A stretch of DNA of 64,000 bases, from the NCBI RefSeq assembly GCF_018449575.1, contig NZ_JAAVUT010000023.1, positions 16,877-80,876 on the forward strand, written 5' to 3'. The first letter of the stretch is position 1. Each line of letters begins with the position of its first letter. Below, piece after piece: positions 47,326 to 57,308 of the stretch. The position numbers were made by a program, and so were the translations under genes. Below the pieces are notes generated by a model. It had not been told where the DNA came from. It saw nothing but the letters and a program-made list of their open reading frames with translations, and did not search any database. Origin of the DNA: Sodalis sp. dw_96 (lineage in GTDB: Bacteria; Pseudomonadota; Gammaproteobacteria; Enterobacterales; Enterobacteriaceae).

Positions 47326-48375
47326 ATGGCTACAGGCTCATTGCCCGATGCTGGGCAGATCCTAAATTCGTTAATTAACAGTATATTGCTACTGGATAAC
47401 GATCTTGCCGTTCATTACGCCAATCCGGCGGCGCAACAGCTGCTGGCGCAAAGTTCCCGTAAGCTTTTCGGCACGCCGTTGCCTGAATTACTGGGTTATT
47501 TTTCCCTGAACATCGAATTGATGCGCGAAAGCCTTAATGCCGGCCAGGGATTCACCGATAATGAAGTCACCCTGGTGGTTGACGGACGGGCGCATATCCT
47601 TTCACTCACCGTGCAACGCCTGCCGGAAGATTATTTCCTGATGGAACTGGCGCCGATGGATAACCAGCGACGTCTGAGCCAGGAACAAATCCAGCACGCC
47701 CAGCAGGTGGCGGCGCGGGATCTGGTACGCGGGCTGGCCCATGAAATCAAAAATCCCCTCGGCGGATTACGCGGCGCGGCGCAGTTGCTGTCAAAGGCGC
47801 TGCCCGATCCCTCTCTGCTGGAATATACCAAGGTTATCATCGAACAGGCGGATCGTTTGCGTAACCTGGTAGACCGCCTGCTTGGACCGCAACAGCCCGG
47901 TATGCATGTGACGCAAAGTATTCATCAGGTGGCGGAACGGGTCTTTCAACTGGTCTCACTGGAAAAGCCGGACAATGTAATCCTATTACGGGATTATGAT
48001 CCCAGTTTGCCTGAATTGGCCCATGATCCCGACCAGATGGAGCAGGTGTTACTAAATATCACCCGTAATTCGCTACAGGCATTGGGTGAAGACGGCGGAA
48101 CCATAACCATCAGGACCCGGACGGCTTTCCAGCTTACGCTGCACGGCGTGCGCTATCGATTGGCTGCCCGTATCGATATTGAGGATGACGGCCCCGGCGT
48201 ACCTGCGCAATTGCAGGATACGCTATTCTACCCGATGGTCAGCGGCCGCGAGGGAGGGACAGGCCTGGGGTTATCCATCGCCCGCAGCCTTGTCGATCAG
48301 AATTCGGGAAAAATTGAATTTAACAGTTGGCCGGGCCATACCGAATTTTCGGTTTACCTGCCTATTCGCCAGTGA
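47326..48375 (+). CDS. glnL: Nitrogen regulation sensor kinase NtrB
   Basis: Cytoplasmic histidine kinase/phosphatase that controls NtrC phosphorylation under PII control. The 349-aa product has an N-terminal PAS domain (about residues 15-120), the phosphoacceptor H-box [13 protein letters not shown] (about residues 138-150), and the ATPase boxes [17 protein letters not shown] and [10 protein letters not shown]. Followed by glnG with 7 bp between. Confidence 0.96.
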   Translation: MATGSLPDAGQILNSLINSILLLDNDLAVHYANPAAQQLLAQSSRKLFGTPLPELLGYFSLNIELMRESLNAGQGFTDNEVTLVVDGRAHILSLTVQRLPEDYFLMELAPMDNQRRLSQEQIQHAQQVAARDLVRGLAHEIKNPLGGLRGAAQLLSKALPDPSLLEYTKVIIEQADRLRNLVDRLLGPQQPGMHVTQSIHQVAERVFQLVSLEKPDNVILLRDYDPSLPELAHDPDQMEQVLLNITRNSLQALGEDGGTITIRTRTAFQLTLHGVRYRLAARIDIEDDGPGVPAQLQDTLFYPMVSGREGGTGLGLSIARSLVDQNSGKIEFNSWPGHTEFSVYLPIRQ

Positions 48376-48382
48376 GGTCACT

Positions 48383-49795
48383 ATGCAACGAGGGATAGTC
48401 TGGATCGTCGACGACGATAGCTCCATCCGCTGGGTGCTTGAACGCGCCCTCACTGGAGCCGGGTTAACCTGCGCCACCTTTGAAGGCGGTAGCGAAGTGC
48501 TGGATGCGCTATCAACCCAAACCCCGGACGTGTTGTTATCGGATATCAGGATGCCCGGTATGGACGGTCTGGCGTTACTCAAACAGATCAAGCAGCGCCA
48601 CCCCATGCTGCCGGTGATCATCATGACCGCCCATTCCGATTTGGATGCCGCGGTCAGCGCTTACCAGCAGGGCGCGTTCGATTACCTGCCGAAACCTTTT
48701 GATATCGATGAAGCCGTCGCCCTGGTGGAACGCGCGGTCAGTCATTATCTCGAACAGCAGCAACCGGCGCGCGTGCAGCCGGCCAATGGCCCCACCACCG
48801 ATATCATCGGTGAGGCGCCGGCCATGCAGGACGTTTTCCGCATAATCGGCCGCCTGTCCCGCTCCTCCATCAGCGTACTGATCAACGGCGAGTCCGGCAC
48901 GGGTAAAGAGCTGGTGGCCCATGCCCTTCATCGTCACAGTCCGCGCGCCAAATCCTCGTTTATCGCGTTGAATATGGCCGCCATTCCGAAGGATTTGATC
49001 GAGTCGGAACTGTTCGGACATGAAAAAGGCGCATTTACCGGCGCCAATCAGGTTCGCCAGGGGCGTTTTGAACAGGCGGACGGCGGCACCCTGTTTCTGG
49101 ATGAAATCGGCGATATGCCGCTGGATGTTCAGACCCGCTTGCTGCGGGTGCTGGCGGACGGCCAATTTTATCGGGTGGGGGGTTATGCACCGGTCAAGGT
49201 GGATGTCAGGATCATTGCCGCCACACATCAAAATCTTGAATTACGTGTTCAGGAAGGCAAGTTCCGCGAGGATCTGTTCCATCGGCTCAACGTGATCAGG
49301 GTGCATCTGCCGCCGCTGCGGGAGCGTCGGGAGGATATTCCAAAACTGGCGCGTTATTTCCTGCAGGTGGCGGCCAAAGAGCTGGGGGTGGAGCCGAAAA
49401 TACTGCATCCGGAAACCGAAACCGCCCTGACCCGCCTGTCGTGGCAGGGTAATGTGCGTCAACTGGAAAACACCTGCCGCTGGCTCACGGTAATGGCCGC
49501 CGGCCAGGAAGTCTTGATCCAGGATTTGCCGCCGGAGCTGTTTGAAAGCACCACGCCGGATTCTTCGGTTCAATCCCTGCCCGACAGCTGGGCCACGCTG
49601 CTTGCGCAATGGGCCGATCGCGCGCTGCGTTCCGGTCATCAAAACCTGCTGTCGGAAGCCCAGCCGGAAATGGAAAGAACGCTGTTGACCACCGCGTTGC
49701 GGCATACCCAGGGACATAAACAAGAAGCGGCGCGATTGCTGGGCTGGGGAAGAAATACCCTGACACGTAAACTTAAAGAACTGGGTATGGAATAA
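48383..49795 (+). CDS. glnG: Nitrogen regulator NtrC (sigma-54 activator)
   Basis: Response regulator and sigma-54 enhancer-binding ATPase. The 470-aa product has a receiver domain (residues 1-120; phosphoacceptor D in LLSDIRMPG), the AAA+ domain (Walker A GESGTGKE, GAFTGA loop that contacts sigma-54, LFLDEIGDMP) and a C-terminal Fis-like helix-turn-helix (KQEAARLLGWGRNTLTRKLKEL). The start at 48383 (MQRGIVWIVDDD) follows GAGG; the longer in-frame extension overlaps glnL and is rejected. Confidence 0.97.
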   Translation: MQRGIVWIVDDDSSIRWVLERALTGAGLTCATFEGGSEVLDALSTQTPDVLLSDIRMPGMDGLALLKQIKQRHPMLPVIIMTAHSDLDAAVSAYQQGAFDYLPKPFDIDEAVALVERAVSHYLEQQQPARVQPANGPTTDIIGEAPAMQDVFRIIGRLSRSSISVLINGESGTGKELVAHALHRHSPRAKSSFIALNMAAIPKDLIESELFGHEKGAFTGANQVRQGRFEQADGGTLFLDEIGDMPLDVQTRLLRVLADGQFYRVGGYAPVKVDVRIIAATHQNLELRVQEGKFREDLFHRLNVIRVHLPPLRERREDIPKLARYFLQVAAKELGVEPKILHPETETALTRLSWQGNVRQLENTCRWLTVMAAGQEVLIQDLPPELFESTTPDSSVQSLPDSWATLLAQWADRALRSGHQNLLSEAQPEMERTLLTTALRHTQGHKQEAARLLGWGRNTLTRKLKELGME

Positions 49796-49929
49796 ACCGG
49801 CTGCCGGCGCTTTTCATTACGCTTGCTGATGATTAAAAAAGCGACGGAACCGGCAAAAATGCGGTTATTTTGCTCTTTACATCCCGGGCCGACACAGTAT
49901 GATCTTGTCGCTGACCCGGGAGGAAGACC

Positions 49930-50052
49930 ATGTTAAATTCGTTGATAGCGTTGGTGACACACGGCGCGGATATGACCGCCGTCGCCGGTCATGCACCTCA
50001 GACAGCCTTGGCCGCACTACTCTGCGCCGCGCTGATCAATTTTTTTAGCTAA
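49930..50052 (+). CDS. yshB: Small protein YshB
   Basis: A 40-aa small protein, MLNSLIALVTHGADMTAV...PQTALAALLCAALINFFS, with a hydrophobic C-terminal segment. It sits between glnG and hemN exactly where E. coli encodes the 36-aa YshB, and shares its start (ML-S), the HTPQTA-like centre and the ending AA-I-FS. GGGAGGA lies seven bases before the ATG. In Salmonella YshB has been linked to intracellular survival. It is too short for most gene finders. Confidence 0.85.
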   Translation: MLNSLIALVTHGADMTAVAGHAPQTALAALLCAALINFFS

Positions 50053-50093
50053 CCGGCCGTCTTGGTTTTACCGGCCAAATAGCAATACCCTTC

Positions 50094-50125
50094 TTGAAAT
50101 CCACCCCGCCAGGGGCAGATTTCAA
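50094..50125. other. Hairpin between yshB and hemN
   Basis: TTGAAATC (50094-50101) pairs with GATTTCAA (50118-50125), with an inner CCC/GGG pair. It lies between the convergent yshB and hemN genes and may end either transcript, though the T-run is poor. Confidence 0.4.
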
Positions 50126-50146
50126 ACTCCTTGATACGGAGCTCCC

Positions 50147-51520
50147 TCAAATGACCCGCGAAAACTGACGCTGGCGCAGTTTGTCACGCAGATACACATC
50201 AAAACACATGCAGATATTGCGTATCAGCAAACGCCCCTTGGGGGTCACATTGATAGCCCGATCGGTTATGGTCAGCAGCCCGTCCCGTTCGAGGGGAGCA
50301 AGCTGTGCCAGATCCTCGGCGAAATAATCGGCGAAACGGATGCCGTAGCGCTTTTCCAGTGGAACAAAAATGATGGAAAACTGACAAATTAGCGCTTTTA
50401 TCACATCCCGACGCAAACAATCGTCAGTGGTGAGGGCCACGCCGCGCCATAGTCCGTTGCCCTGCCGGGCAACGCTTTCGGTATAAAGCTTTATTTCTTT
50501 ATGGTTTTGCACATAACTGTCGCCAATCATGCTAATGGCCGATACGCCCATGCCGAGCAATTCGCAGTCGCCGCGGGTGGTGTAACCCTGGAAATTGCGG
50601 TGCAGCAGGCCGGCCCGTTGCGCGACGGCCAATTCATCGTCCGGGCGGGCAAAGTGGTCCATACCGATAAATTGATAACCCGCATCGCAAAGAGTGGCAA
50701 TAGTATGCTGCAAGATGTCCATCTTCTGCGCGGCGCCGGGTAAATCCTGCTGTTTGATTTTTCTCTGGGCGGCGAACAGCGCCGGCATATGGGCATAGTT
50801 GAATATGCTCAACCGCTGGGGATTCAATTCGATGATCCGGCCCAGGGTATGCTGAAAACTTGCCAGGGTCTGGCTCGGCAGACCGTATATTAAATCGATA
50901 TTGGTGGAGAGAAAACCGAGCGCCTTTGCCCGCGCCAGCAGGGCGAAAATCAACCCTTCATCCTGCTCCCGGTTAACCAGCCGCTGGACGTCTTTATTAA
51001 AATCCTGCACTCCCATGCTGATGCGGTTAAAACCCTCCCCGTGCAGATGATCGATCATATCCAGGGCGATTTCCCGCGGATCGATTTCAATGGAGAGTTC
51101 AGCCTCGGGGGCAAAATCAAACTGTTCGCGCAGCAGGGCCATTAAGCGGGATATTTGCGCCGGCGTAAGGAACGTCGGCGTGCCGCCGCCCCAATGCATC
51201 TGCGTCACGTGACGATGCCGGAACAGCGGCGCGCGCTGCCGGATTTCTTGTGCCAGAGTAGTCAGATAACCTTCGACCTTTTCCGGCTGGCGGGTCACTA
51301 TTTTGTTGCAGGCGCAGAAATAACACAGCTTATGGCAAAAAGGGATATGGAGATATAACGACAGCGGGCGATCCGGATAACGCTCCAGGGCGCGCCTGAA
51401 CGCCGGTTCGTCGTAATGCTCGCTGAATTCCAGGGCGGTAGGGTAGGAGGTATAACGCGGTCCCGATTGATTGTATTTTTGAATCAGGGCCGAATCCCAT
51501 ACTATCGTTGACACTGGCAT
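50147..51520 (-). CDS. hemN: Oxygen-independent coproporphyrinogen III oxidase
   Basis: Radical SAM enzyme for anaerobic haem synthesis: decarboxylates coproporphyrinogen III to protoporphyrinogen IX. The 457-aa product has the cluster motif CHKLCYFCACNK (CX3CX2CXC), the SAM-binding GGGTPTFL and EIDPREI segments, and the HemN-specific C-terminal domain. AAGGAG lies nine bases before the ATG. Confidence 0.96.
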   Translation of the reverse strand: MPVSTIVWDSALIQKYNQSGPRYTSYPTALEFSEHYDEPAFRRALERYPDRPLSLYLHIPFCHKLCYFCACNKIVTRQPEKVEGYLTTLAQEIRQRAPLFRHRHVTQMHWGGGTPTFLTPAQISRLMALLREQFDFAPEAELSIEIDPREIALDMIDHLHGEGFNRISMGVQDFNKDVQRLVNREQDEGLIFALLARAKALGFLSTNIDLIYGLPSQTLASFQHTLGRIIELNPQRLSIFNYAHMPALFAAQRKIKQQDLPGAAQKMDILQHTIATLCDAGYQFIGMDHFARPDDELAVAQRAGLLHRNFQGYTTRGDCELLGMGVSAISMIGDSYVQNHKEIKLYTESVARQGNGLWRGVALTTDDCLRRDVIKALICQFSIIFVPLEKRYGIRFADYFAEDLAQLAPLERDGLLTITDRAINVTPKGRLLIRNICMCFDVYLRDKLRQRQFSRVI

Positions 51521-51526
51521 GGCTGC

Positions 51527-51694
51527 TTACTCCTTCCGAATTTTCCGCCGACGTCGCCTGACGGACTTAGCCGGCCGCCGTGCGACGGCACGTGCCGAGC
51601 GTAGCTGGTCTTTACGCCGCGAGAGTCGCCATAGTTTACTCAATAACCACATCAAATAACATGTCAGCGGCACGGCAATCAGCAGAAGCAACAT
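51527..51694 (-). CDS. Small membrane protein of 55 aa (unrecognised)
   Basis: An open frame exactly filling the gap between yihI and hemN. It starts 8 bp after the yihI stop and ends 6 bp before the hemN start, and the hemN Shine-Dalgarno (AAGGAG) is formed by its last codons. The product has a hydrophobic N-terminus (residues 1-21, MLLLLIAVPLTCYLMWLL...) and a strongly basic C-terminus (SVRRRRRKIRK), as expected of a single-pass inner-membrane protein with a cytoplasmic tail. I do not recognise the family. The tight packing supports it being real. Confidence 0.55.
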   Translation of the reverse strand: MLLLLIAVPLTCYLMWLLSKLWRLSRRKDQLRSARAVARRPAKSVRRRRRKIRKE

Positions 51695-51702
51695 GCAGCA
51701 GC

Positions 51703-52236
51703 CTAAAAGGAGTCCTTCTCAAAACCCCGTTTCAACAATTGCAGCATATCTTCGTTTTTGGTGTCTTCTTCGCCGTCTTCTTCGTCCAGTTCTATGCCCA
51801 ACAGCGTCATGAGCTGATCAATACGATCCAGTTTCTCATCCACATAGGCCTGTTCCTCGACGGACAGAATCTCGTCCTGCTCCAGCCTTATCAGCAAGGC
51901 GTCCAGACGGGTATCGTTTTCCAGGCTGTCCAATTCAGCTTGGGGCGAGATGACCTCGGCAGGGATAATGACCTTGGGCGCCACCGGTTTGGCCACGGCG
52001 CCGGCGGCGATTAACGGCACCGGTTTTTTGCTGCCGATACGGGGATCGATATTTGCCGCCGCGGCGGAGCGTCCGCCACTCTTGTTACCTTCCTGGGCGC
52101 GGGAACCGGCGGCCAGGCCGCGGCGTTTTTTCTGACGCTGGCGGGTGCGGCCTTCAATATTCAACTCTTCACGTGTCTTTCGTCTGTTTCTGCCTGCGGC
52201 GGGTTTACCCCGTCCGCCTTTTGTTGTTGGTTTCAT
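51703..52236 (-). CDS. yihI: Der GTPase-activating protein YihI
   Basis: A 177-aa regulator that stimulates the GTPase Der (EngA) and thereby tunes 50S ribosome assembly. The N-terminus is basic and disordered ([27 protein letters not shown]), the C-terminal half is helical and acidic ([19 protein letters not shown]). Conserved position upstream of hemN. Confidence 0.93.
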   Translation of the reverse strand: MKPTTKGGRGKPAAGRNRRKTREELNIEGRTRQRQKKRRGLAAGSRAQEGNKSGGRSAAAANIDPRIGSKKPVPLIAAGAVAKPVAPKVIIPAEVISPQAELDSLENDTRLDALLIRLEQDEILSVEEQAYVDEKLDRIDQLMTLLGIELDEEDGEEDTKNEDMLQLLKRGFEKDSF

Positions 52237-52303
52237 GATGTCTGCTCTTTGCTGGCGTTAATTAATTAAGTATAGAATTGCGGCGGAATCTATCAGAAAC
52301 CCA

Positions 52304-52336
52304 ACAAATAAAAAAGGTGGCAGTTATTCTGCCACC
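52304..52336 (-). terminator. Rho-independent terminator on the minus strand (csrC 3' end)
   Basis: GGTGGCAG (minus strand, read from 52336) with CTGCCACC, 5-nt loop, followed by TTTTTTATTT. It matches in position and form the terminator of E. coli csrC, which also has a stem ending in a GCC/GGC pair. No protein gene on this strand ends here, so it belongs to an untranslated RNA. Confidence 0.85.
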
Positions 52337-52459
52337 ATAACATGAAGGTGCTTCGCGAGAAAAACCATCCCCCGGCGATGAACCTGACGGTCCACATCCT
52401 GTGTTTAAGGGTCGTCGCTGTGATAGAGATGTATTCTACGCTATACGAAGCAGATTAGT

Positions 52460-52586
52460 TATACCCGTCATACTTCAAGTTGCAGGTACGTTGGCTTTCC
52501 TCGCTCACCCCAGTCACTTACAGGAGTAAGCTCCTGAGGATTCGCTGCGTCGCCGCCTTCCTGCAACTCGAATCATTTTGGGTATA
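52460..52586. repeat. ERIC element (127 bp), copy 2
   Basis: Bounded by TATACCC and GGGTATA, 127 bp long, containing CGCTCACCCCAGTCACTTAC and GTAAGCTCCTGAGGATTCGC, which match the classical ERIC primer sites. In opposite orientation to copy 1 (35194-35320). Confidence 0.95.
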
Positions 52587-52707
52587 GAGTGTATTCCTTT
52601 ACGCGCCCATCCTGAGCCGCTGACTTCCCTGAGAAGAGTGTTGAAACAGCATAGGGCTTATCAGCTAGTCCACGCCATGATTCAACATTATCTTTCATAA
52701 GTGGCAT
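52573..52707 (-). CDS. Doubtful 44-aa open frame running into the ERIC element
   Basis: Starts MPLMKDNVESWRG and ends ...EYTLYPK, the last codons lying inside the ERIC copy. AAGGAG lies nine bases before the ATG, which looks like a ribosome site, yet the same GGA is also a candidate CsrA motif of csrC. Codons are A/T-ended and unlike the neighbours. It could be a truncated small gene or chance; I do not recognise the sequence. Confidence 0.2.
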   Translation of the reverse strand: MPLMKDNVESWRGLADKPYAVSTLFSGKSAAQDGRVKEYTLYPK

Positions 52708-53047
52708 CTTCAGGCGCTCCTTGCCTCGTCATCTAATGTAACCGACTAAGAATAACCTGCAAGACGACCGGCAAGGGCAAAGGGTCTGTATAGGGAGAGT
52801 TAATTAATTAACTTTATGATTTGTAATATATTAATTTTTATAAAAACGAGATCACGTTACCGGCGACGAGCGGATCTCCTACAGTATAAACGTGCTAAAA
52901 ACCTGAGCTTAGTACAAAAGGGTTTAAAAGTCCCCATGGACGCCGGCCAATCAACCCGATAGCTGCAAGATAAAAACCGCATCTGACGCCATTACCCGTA
53001 TAATCACCGGTTAGACGATGATAAGTCATCCCGATAGAGAGGAAATT

Positions 53048-53689
53048 TTGGCCACATTATTTAATTATCACATGACCCATTTTGTCATGAGCGCGCCGGA
53101 TATCCGCCATTTGCCGACCGATGCCGGTATAGAAGTCGCTTTTGCCGGACGCTCAAATGCCGGTAAATCCAGCGCCCTGAACACCCTGACCAACCAAAAA
53201 GGCTTGGCCAGGACCAGTAAGACGCCGGGGCGAACCCAGCTGATCAACCTGTTTGAAATCGAGCCGGAACGGCGTCTGGTGGATTTGCCGGGTTACGGTT
53301 ACGCTGAGGTCCCCGAGGAAGTGAAGCTCCATTGGCAACGCGCCTTGGGGGAGTATCTGCAAAAAAGGAACAGCCTGAAAGGATTGGTGGTGATGATGGA
53401 TATCCGCCATCCTTTGAAAGATCTGGACCAGCAGATGATCAAATGGGCGGTGAGCGTCGCCATCCCGGTGCTGATTTTACTCACCAAAGCCGATAAACTG
53501 GCTTCCGGGGCACGCAAAGCGCAGCTTAATCAGGTGCGGAAAGACGTCCTGGCGTTTACCGGCGATATCCAGGTGGAAGCGTTCTCGTCGCTGAAAAAGA
53601 CCGGTGTGGACAAATTGACTGAAAAGCTGGACAGCTGGTTTGGCGAAATCACTCCGGCAACCGATGAAGCCCTGCCGGACGCGCTGTGA
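53048..53689 (+). CDS. engB: Ribosome biogenesis GTPase EngB (YihA/YsxC)
   Basis: Essential GTPase for 50S assembly. The 213-aa product has G1 GRSNAGKSS, the switch TPGRTQ, G3 DLPGYGYA, G4 LTKADKL and the EngB-specific C-terminus ([15 protein letters not shown]). The start is set to the TTG at 53048 ([19 protein letters not shown]), which has AGAGGA five bases upstream and matches the usual N-terminus; the ATG at 53018 is the longer alternative. Convergent with spf. Confidence 0.94.
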   Translation: MATLFNYHMTHFVMSAPDIRHLPTDAGIEVAFAGRSNAGKSSALNTLTNQKGLARTSKTPGRTQLINLFEIEPERRLVDLPGYGYAEVPEEVKLHWQRALGEYLQKRNSLKGLVVMMDIRHPLKDLDQQMIKWAVSVAIPVLILLTKADKLASGARKAQLNQVRKDVLAFTGDIQVEAFSSLKKTGVDKLTEKLDSWFGEITPATDEALPDAL

Positions 53690-53771
53690 CGAAATGATGC
53701 CGGCAAAGCGGTTCAACAAACCGGGGGGTATTTTAGGCCGCCCGGCTCTGGGGCGACGCTTTATTGCGCCC

Positions 53772-53880
53772 AATAAAAAACGCCCCAGCCAATAATGACT
53801 GGGGCGGCTAATATTTAGCCAAATCCGATTACGTGAAGTAAAAGGTCTGAAAGATAGAACATCTTACCTCTGTACCCTAC
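53772..53880 (-). ncRNA. spf: Spot 42 small regulatory RNA
   Basis: 109 nt, the same length as in E. coli. The minus strand begins GTAGGGTACAGAGGTAAGAT and continues almost unchanged to the terminal hairpin (GCCCCAGTCA / TGGCTGGGGC) and T-run. An Hfq-dependent RNA that represses galK and other carbon-uptake genes; itself repressed by cAMP-CRP in E. coli. Position downstream of polA, opposite engB, is conserved. A -35-like CTGACA precedes it. Confidence 0.97.
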
Positions 53881-54025
53881 GACTCTAACTTTACATCATT
53901 TTTTGTCAGGGCAAAAGAATTTTTTGTTGTTAAATTTCATTAATTGCTATTGCTAACGCGATTATAACCCTTCAAATCACATTTTTGTGTAGCTTAATTA
54001 CAAAAAAAGCTTATTGATTCGCCAC

Positions 54026-56815
54026 TTAGTGAGCTTGATCCCAATTCTCGCCAATACCCACATCTACCTGCAACGGTACGTCCAGGGCGTAGCATCCTTC
54101 CATTAAAGACTTGATTTGCGCCGACGCCGACTCGGACATATCCCGTTGTATTTCAAAAACCAGTTCATCATGCACCTGCATAATCATACGCACCGGCGGC
54201 TGCTCTTTTTGCAGCCAGGCATCTATGGAAATCATCGCTCGTTTGATGATATCGGCGGCGGTGCCTTGCATGGGCGCATTAATCGCCGCCCGTTCGGCCC
54301 CTTTCTTGCGCGCGCCATTGCGGGAATGAATGTCCGGCAAGTAGAGACGGCGTCCGTCCAGGGTGGAAACATAGCCCTGTTCCGTGGCTTGCTTGCGGGT
54401 ACGCTCCATATAGGCCAACACGCCGGGGTAACGCTCAAAATAAAGATTCATGTATTTCTGCGCTTCGGCGCGGGGCACCGAAAGCTGACGCGCCAGTCCA
54501 AAAGCGCTCATGCCGTAGATCAGGCCGAAGTTAATCGCTTTGGCGCTGCGCCGCTGTTCTTGCGTTACTTTCTCCAGGGACTGGCCGAACACCTCGGCGG
54601 CGGTAGCCCGATGAATATCCCTGCCTTCCGCGAACGCCTTCAGCAAGCCCGCATCCCGCGACAGATGGGCCATAATACGCAACTCGATTTGCGAGTAGTC
54701 CGCCGCTACGATGACCGATCCCTTCGGTGCGATAAACGCTTGCCGGATACGTCGGCCTTCATCATTACGCACCGGAATGTTTTGCAGGTTGGGATCGCTG
54801 GAAGAAAGCCGGCCGGTAGCGGTAATCGCCTGGTGATACGAGGTATGCACCCGTTTTGTCAACGGGTTGATCATCAACGGCAGCTTATCGGTGTAGGTGG
54901 ATTTTAATTTCGCCAAACCACGGTGTTCCAGAATCAGCTTCGGCAGCGGGTAATCCAGCGCCAGCTCCGCCAACACCTCTTCACCGGTGGACGGGGCGCC
55001 GCCGGGGGTCTTTTTCAGGATAGGCAGCTTTTGCTTGTCGTAAAGGATCGCCTGCAGCTGTTTGGTGGAAGAGAGATTAAAGGGCTCTCCCGCCAGGATA
55101 TGGGCCTCACTCTCCAGCTCCCCCAGCCGCTTGGTCAATTCCACCGAATGGGCCGCCAGGATGTTTTCGTCAATCAACACGCCGGTGCGTTCTATGCGGG
55201 ACAACACCGGCACCAGCGGCATCTCGATTTCTTCAAAGACCTTTCTCAGGCCGCTGTCCTGCTCGATTTGCGGCCAGAATTTTTCATGCAGCCGCCAGGT
55301 GACATCCGCATCCTCCGCTGCATAAGGCGCCGCCTGTTCCATCGCGATTTGATTAAAGGTTAGCTGGTTTTTACCTTTACCGGCAATATCCTCGAACCCC
55401 ACCGTTGTATGCTGCAAGTAACGATCCGCCAGACTGTCCATATCGTGACGCCCCGATACGCTGTTAAGCACATAGGACTCCAGCATGGTATCAAAAGCGA
55501 TGCCGGCCAGTTCAATGTTATAACGTTTTAACACGCCGCGATCGAATTTCAGGTTTTGACCGACTTTGCGCAGATGAGGGTCCTCTAGCAGCGGTTTAAG
55601 CCGGGCCAATACCTCGTCAAGTTTCAGCTGGTCGGGGGCATCCAGATAATCGTGCCCCACCGGCAGGTAAGCCGCATCACCTGGCGCGGTGGCGAAAGAG
55701 AGCCCCACCAGGTTAGCCGACAGCGTATCGAGACTGTCGGTTTCGGTATCGAAGGCAAACAGGCCGGCTTGTTTGATTTTATCCAACCATTGTTCCAGGC
55801 TCGCCATGGTCTCTATGACCTGGTAACCGGCCTGGGATAGTTGCTCCGAGGGAATATCCGCGTCACGGGTCACCGGGGCATTAAACGCGGTTCTAGGCGC
55901 GACATCCGGTGTTTTACGTCCCTGTAGCCACTTGCCGTCTTGGACGTCAGCCAGCCAGCGTTTGAATTCGTATTTTTTGAATAGCTGTTGCAATACAGCC
56001 GCATCGGGTTCGCCAACCGTCAATTGATCGAAAGGCAAATCCAGCGGCACATCGGTCTTGATGGTGGCCAATTGATAAGAGAGATAGGCCAGCTCTTTAT
56101 TTTGTTCCAGTTTGGGCGCCATGCTTTTCGCGCCACGGAACGACAATTGGCCTACCCCGTTCAAATCGCCATAGATATTGTCCAGACTACCCATTCCCTG
56201 CAATAACGCCTGGGCGGTCTTTTCACCCACGCCGGGAACGCCGGGAATATTATCCGAACTGTCCCCCATCAGTGCCAGGTAGTCGATAATCCGCTCCGGC
56301 GGAACACCGAACTTCACCTGCACCTCCTCCGGCCCGAGAATGGTGTTGGACATGGTATTGATCAGGGTAATCATCGGCGTCACCAGCTGCGCCATATCCT
56401 TGTCACCGGTACTGATCAGGACTTCGCGTCCGGCGCGCTCAGCTTCCAGCGCCAGTGTGCCGATAACATCGTCCGCCTCGACGCCGGATACCGCCAATAA
56501 CGGCAGCCCCATAGCTTTAACCATATTGTGCAGAGGTTCGATTTGGCTGCGCAGATCGTCCGGCATCGGCGGTCGGTGGGATTTATAATGCTCGAACAGC
56601 TCATCGCGGAAAGTTTTGCCTTTAGCATCAAATACCACCGCCACATGACTGGGACGATATTGCGTCAGCAGGCTGCGCAGCATGTTTAAAACGCCGTACA
56701 TGGCGCCGGTGGGTTCGCCCGCACTATTGGTCAACGGCGGGAAGGCATGATAAGCGCGGTAAAGATAGGAGGAGCCGTCCACCAAAATCAAGGGGTTGTC
56801 AGCGATATGGGCCAT
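54026..56815 (-). CDS. polA: DNA polymerase I
   Basis: Repair and lagging-strand polymerase, 929 aa. Residues 1-320 are the 5'-3' exonuclease ([30 protein letters not shown]), about 325-520 the 3'-5' proofreading exonuclease (DTETDSL, ED in the DADVTWR region), and 520-929 the polymerase with motif [11 protein letters not shown], motif [15 protein letters not shown] and motif [11 protein letters not shown]. All catalytic motifs are present. Confidence 0.98.
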   Translation of the reverse strand: MAHIADNPLILVDGSSYLYRAYHAFPPLTNSAGEPTGAMYGVLNMLRSLLTQYRPSHVAVVFDAKGKTFRDELFEHYKSHRPPMPDDLRSQIEPLHNMVKAMGLPLLAVSGVEADDVIGTLALEAERAGREVLISTGDKDMAQLVTPMITLINTMSNTILGPEEVQVKFGVPPERIIDYLALMGDSSDNIPGVPGVGEKTAQALLQGMGSLDNIYGDLNGVGQLSFRGAKSMAPKLEQNKELAYLSYQLATIKTDVPLDLPFDQLTVGEPDAAVLQQLFKKYEFKRWLADVQDGKWLQGRKTPDVAPRTAFNAPVTRDADIPSEQLSQAGYQVIETMASLEQWLDKIKQAGLFAFDTETDSLDTLSANLVGLSFATAPGDAAYLPVGHDYLDAPDQLKLDEVLARLKPLLEDPHLRKVGQNLKFDRGVLKRYNIELAGIAFDTMLESYVLNSVSGRHDMDSLADRYLQHTTVGFEDIAGKGKNQLTFNQIAMEQAAPYAAEDADVTWRLHEKFWPQIEQDSGLRKVFEEIEMPLVPVLSRIERTGVLIDENILAAHSVELTKRLGELESEAHILAGEPFNLSSTKQLQAILYDKQKLPILKKTPGGAPSTGEEVLAELALDYPLPKLILEHRGLAKLKSTYTDKLPLMINPLTKRVHTSYHQAITATGRLSSSDPNLQNIPVRNDEGRRIRQAFIAPKGSVIVAADYSQIELRIMAHLSRDAGLLKAFAEGRDIHRATAAEVFGQSLEKVTQEQRRSAKAINFGLIYGMSAFGLARQLSVPRAEAQKYMNLYFERYPGVLAYMERTRKQATEQGYVSTLDGRRLYLPDIHSRNGARKKGAERAAINAPMQGTAADIIKRAMISIDAWLQKEQPPVRMIMQVHDELVFEIQRDMSESASAQIKSLMEGCYALDVPLQVDVGIGENWDQAH

Positions 56816-57308
56816 AGCGTATTTCGTTCTTTTTGGTCGAAAGACATAGGGTATAGCATGCCATAGCTGGCCGCCAGAGACGAACGTTAGCGTAGCATAA
56901 GGCCGATAAAAATACTGAAGCTACCCCAGGATCCCAGTGATCATGCTGTGGATAACTTTGTGAGTAAAAAGATTTTTAAAGATTTATATATTCTTTGATG
57001 TGCAACGGATTATAAAAAAAGTCATAAAAAACATTCAATTAGCGAGTTACATTTGCTAATTGCTTATATTACCTAGCTATTCCCGGTTTGTGGATATTAA
57101 CTTAACCTTTCCCAAGCTGTTTATTGATTGTTAAACTTAAGCTTGAAAAGAATATACATAAAAATCATTATTCGACAGGCCGATTTCGGAAATAACTTAC
57201 TGAAGGCAAGCGCGACAATAGAAAAAAACCGCACCGCCGGAAGGAAGCCCAATTGTCTGCCATCCAGGGTGCGGTTCACATGACCGCCTAGTAATACGGG
57301 TGATTATG
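56816..57308. other. A+T-rich region upstream of polA with DnaA-box-like sites
   Basis: In E. coli yihF and yihG lie between polA and dsbA; here there is only 493 bp of non-coding DNA. It contains a perfect DnaA box on the minus strand (TTATCCACA, 56947-56955) and a one-mismatch copy (ATATCCACA, 57089-57097), separated by A+T-rich DNA. The dsbA terminator lies at its right end. No genes seen. Confidence 0.5.
57227..57277 (-). terminator. Terminator of dsbA
   Basis: On the minus strand AACCGCACC near 57275 pairs with GGTGCGGTT ending near 57228, with further partial pairing inside, followed by a run of seven T. It lies about 30 bp after the dsbA stop. Confidence 0.85.

Larger units (their letters stand above)
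52306..52780 (-). ncRNA. csrC: Probable csrC regulatory RNA, interrupted by an ERIC element
   Basis: E. coli encodes the CsrA-sequestering RNA csrC between engB (yihA) and yihI, in the direction of yihI. Here the same slot, on the same strand, holds GGA motifs typical of CsrA-binding sites: CACAGGATGTGG (52392-52403, a stem with GGA in the loop), CAGGATGGG (52606-52614), CAGGGAAG, GTGGAC, AAGGAG and GGGGGATGG, ending in a strong terminator. A full ERIC copy (52460-52586) lies in the middle. Without it the RNA would be about 350 nt, longer than E. coli csrC (about 245 nt), so the 5' end is uncertain; a TATACA -10-like hexamer at 52787-52792 sets the boundary used. Whether the interrupted RNA still works is unknown. 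Confidence 0.5.
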
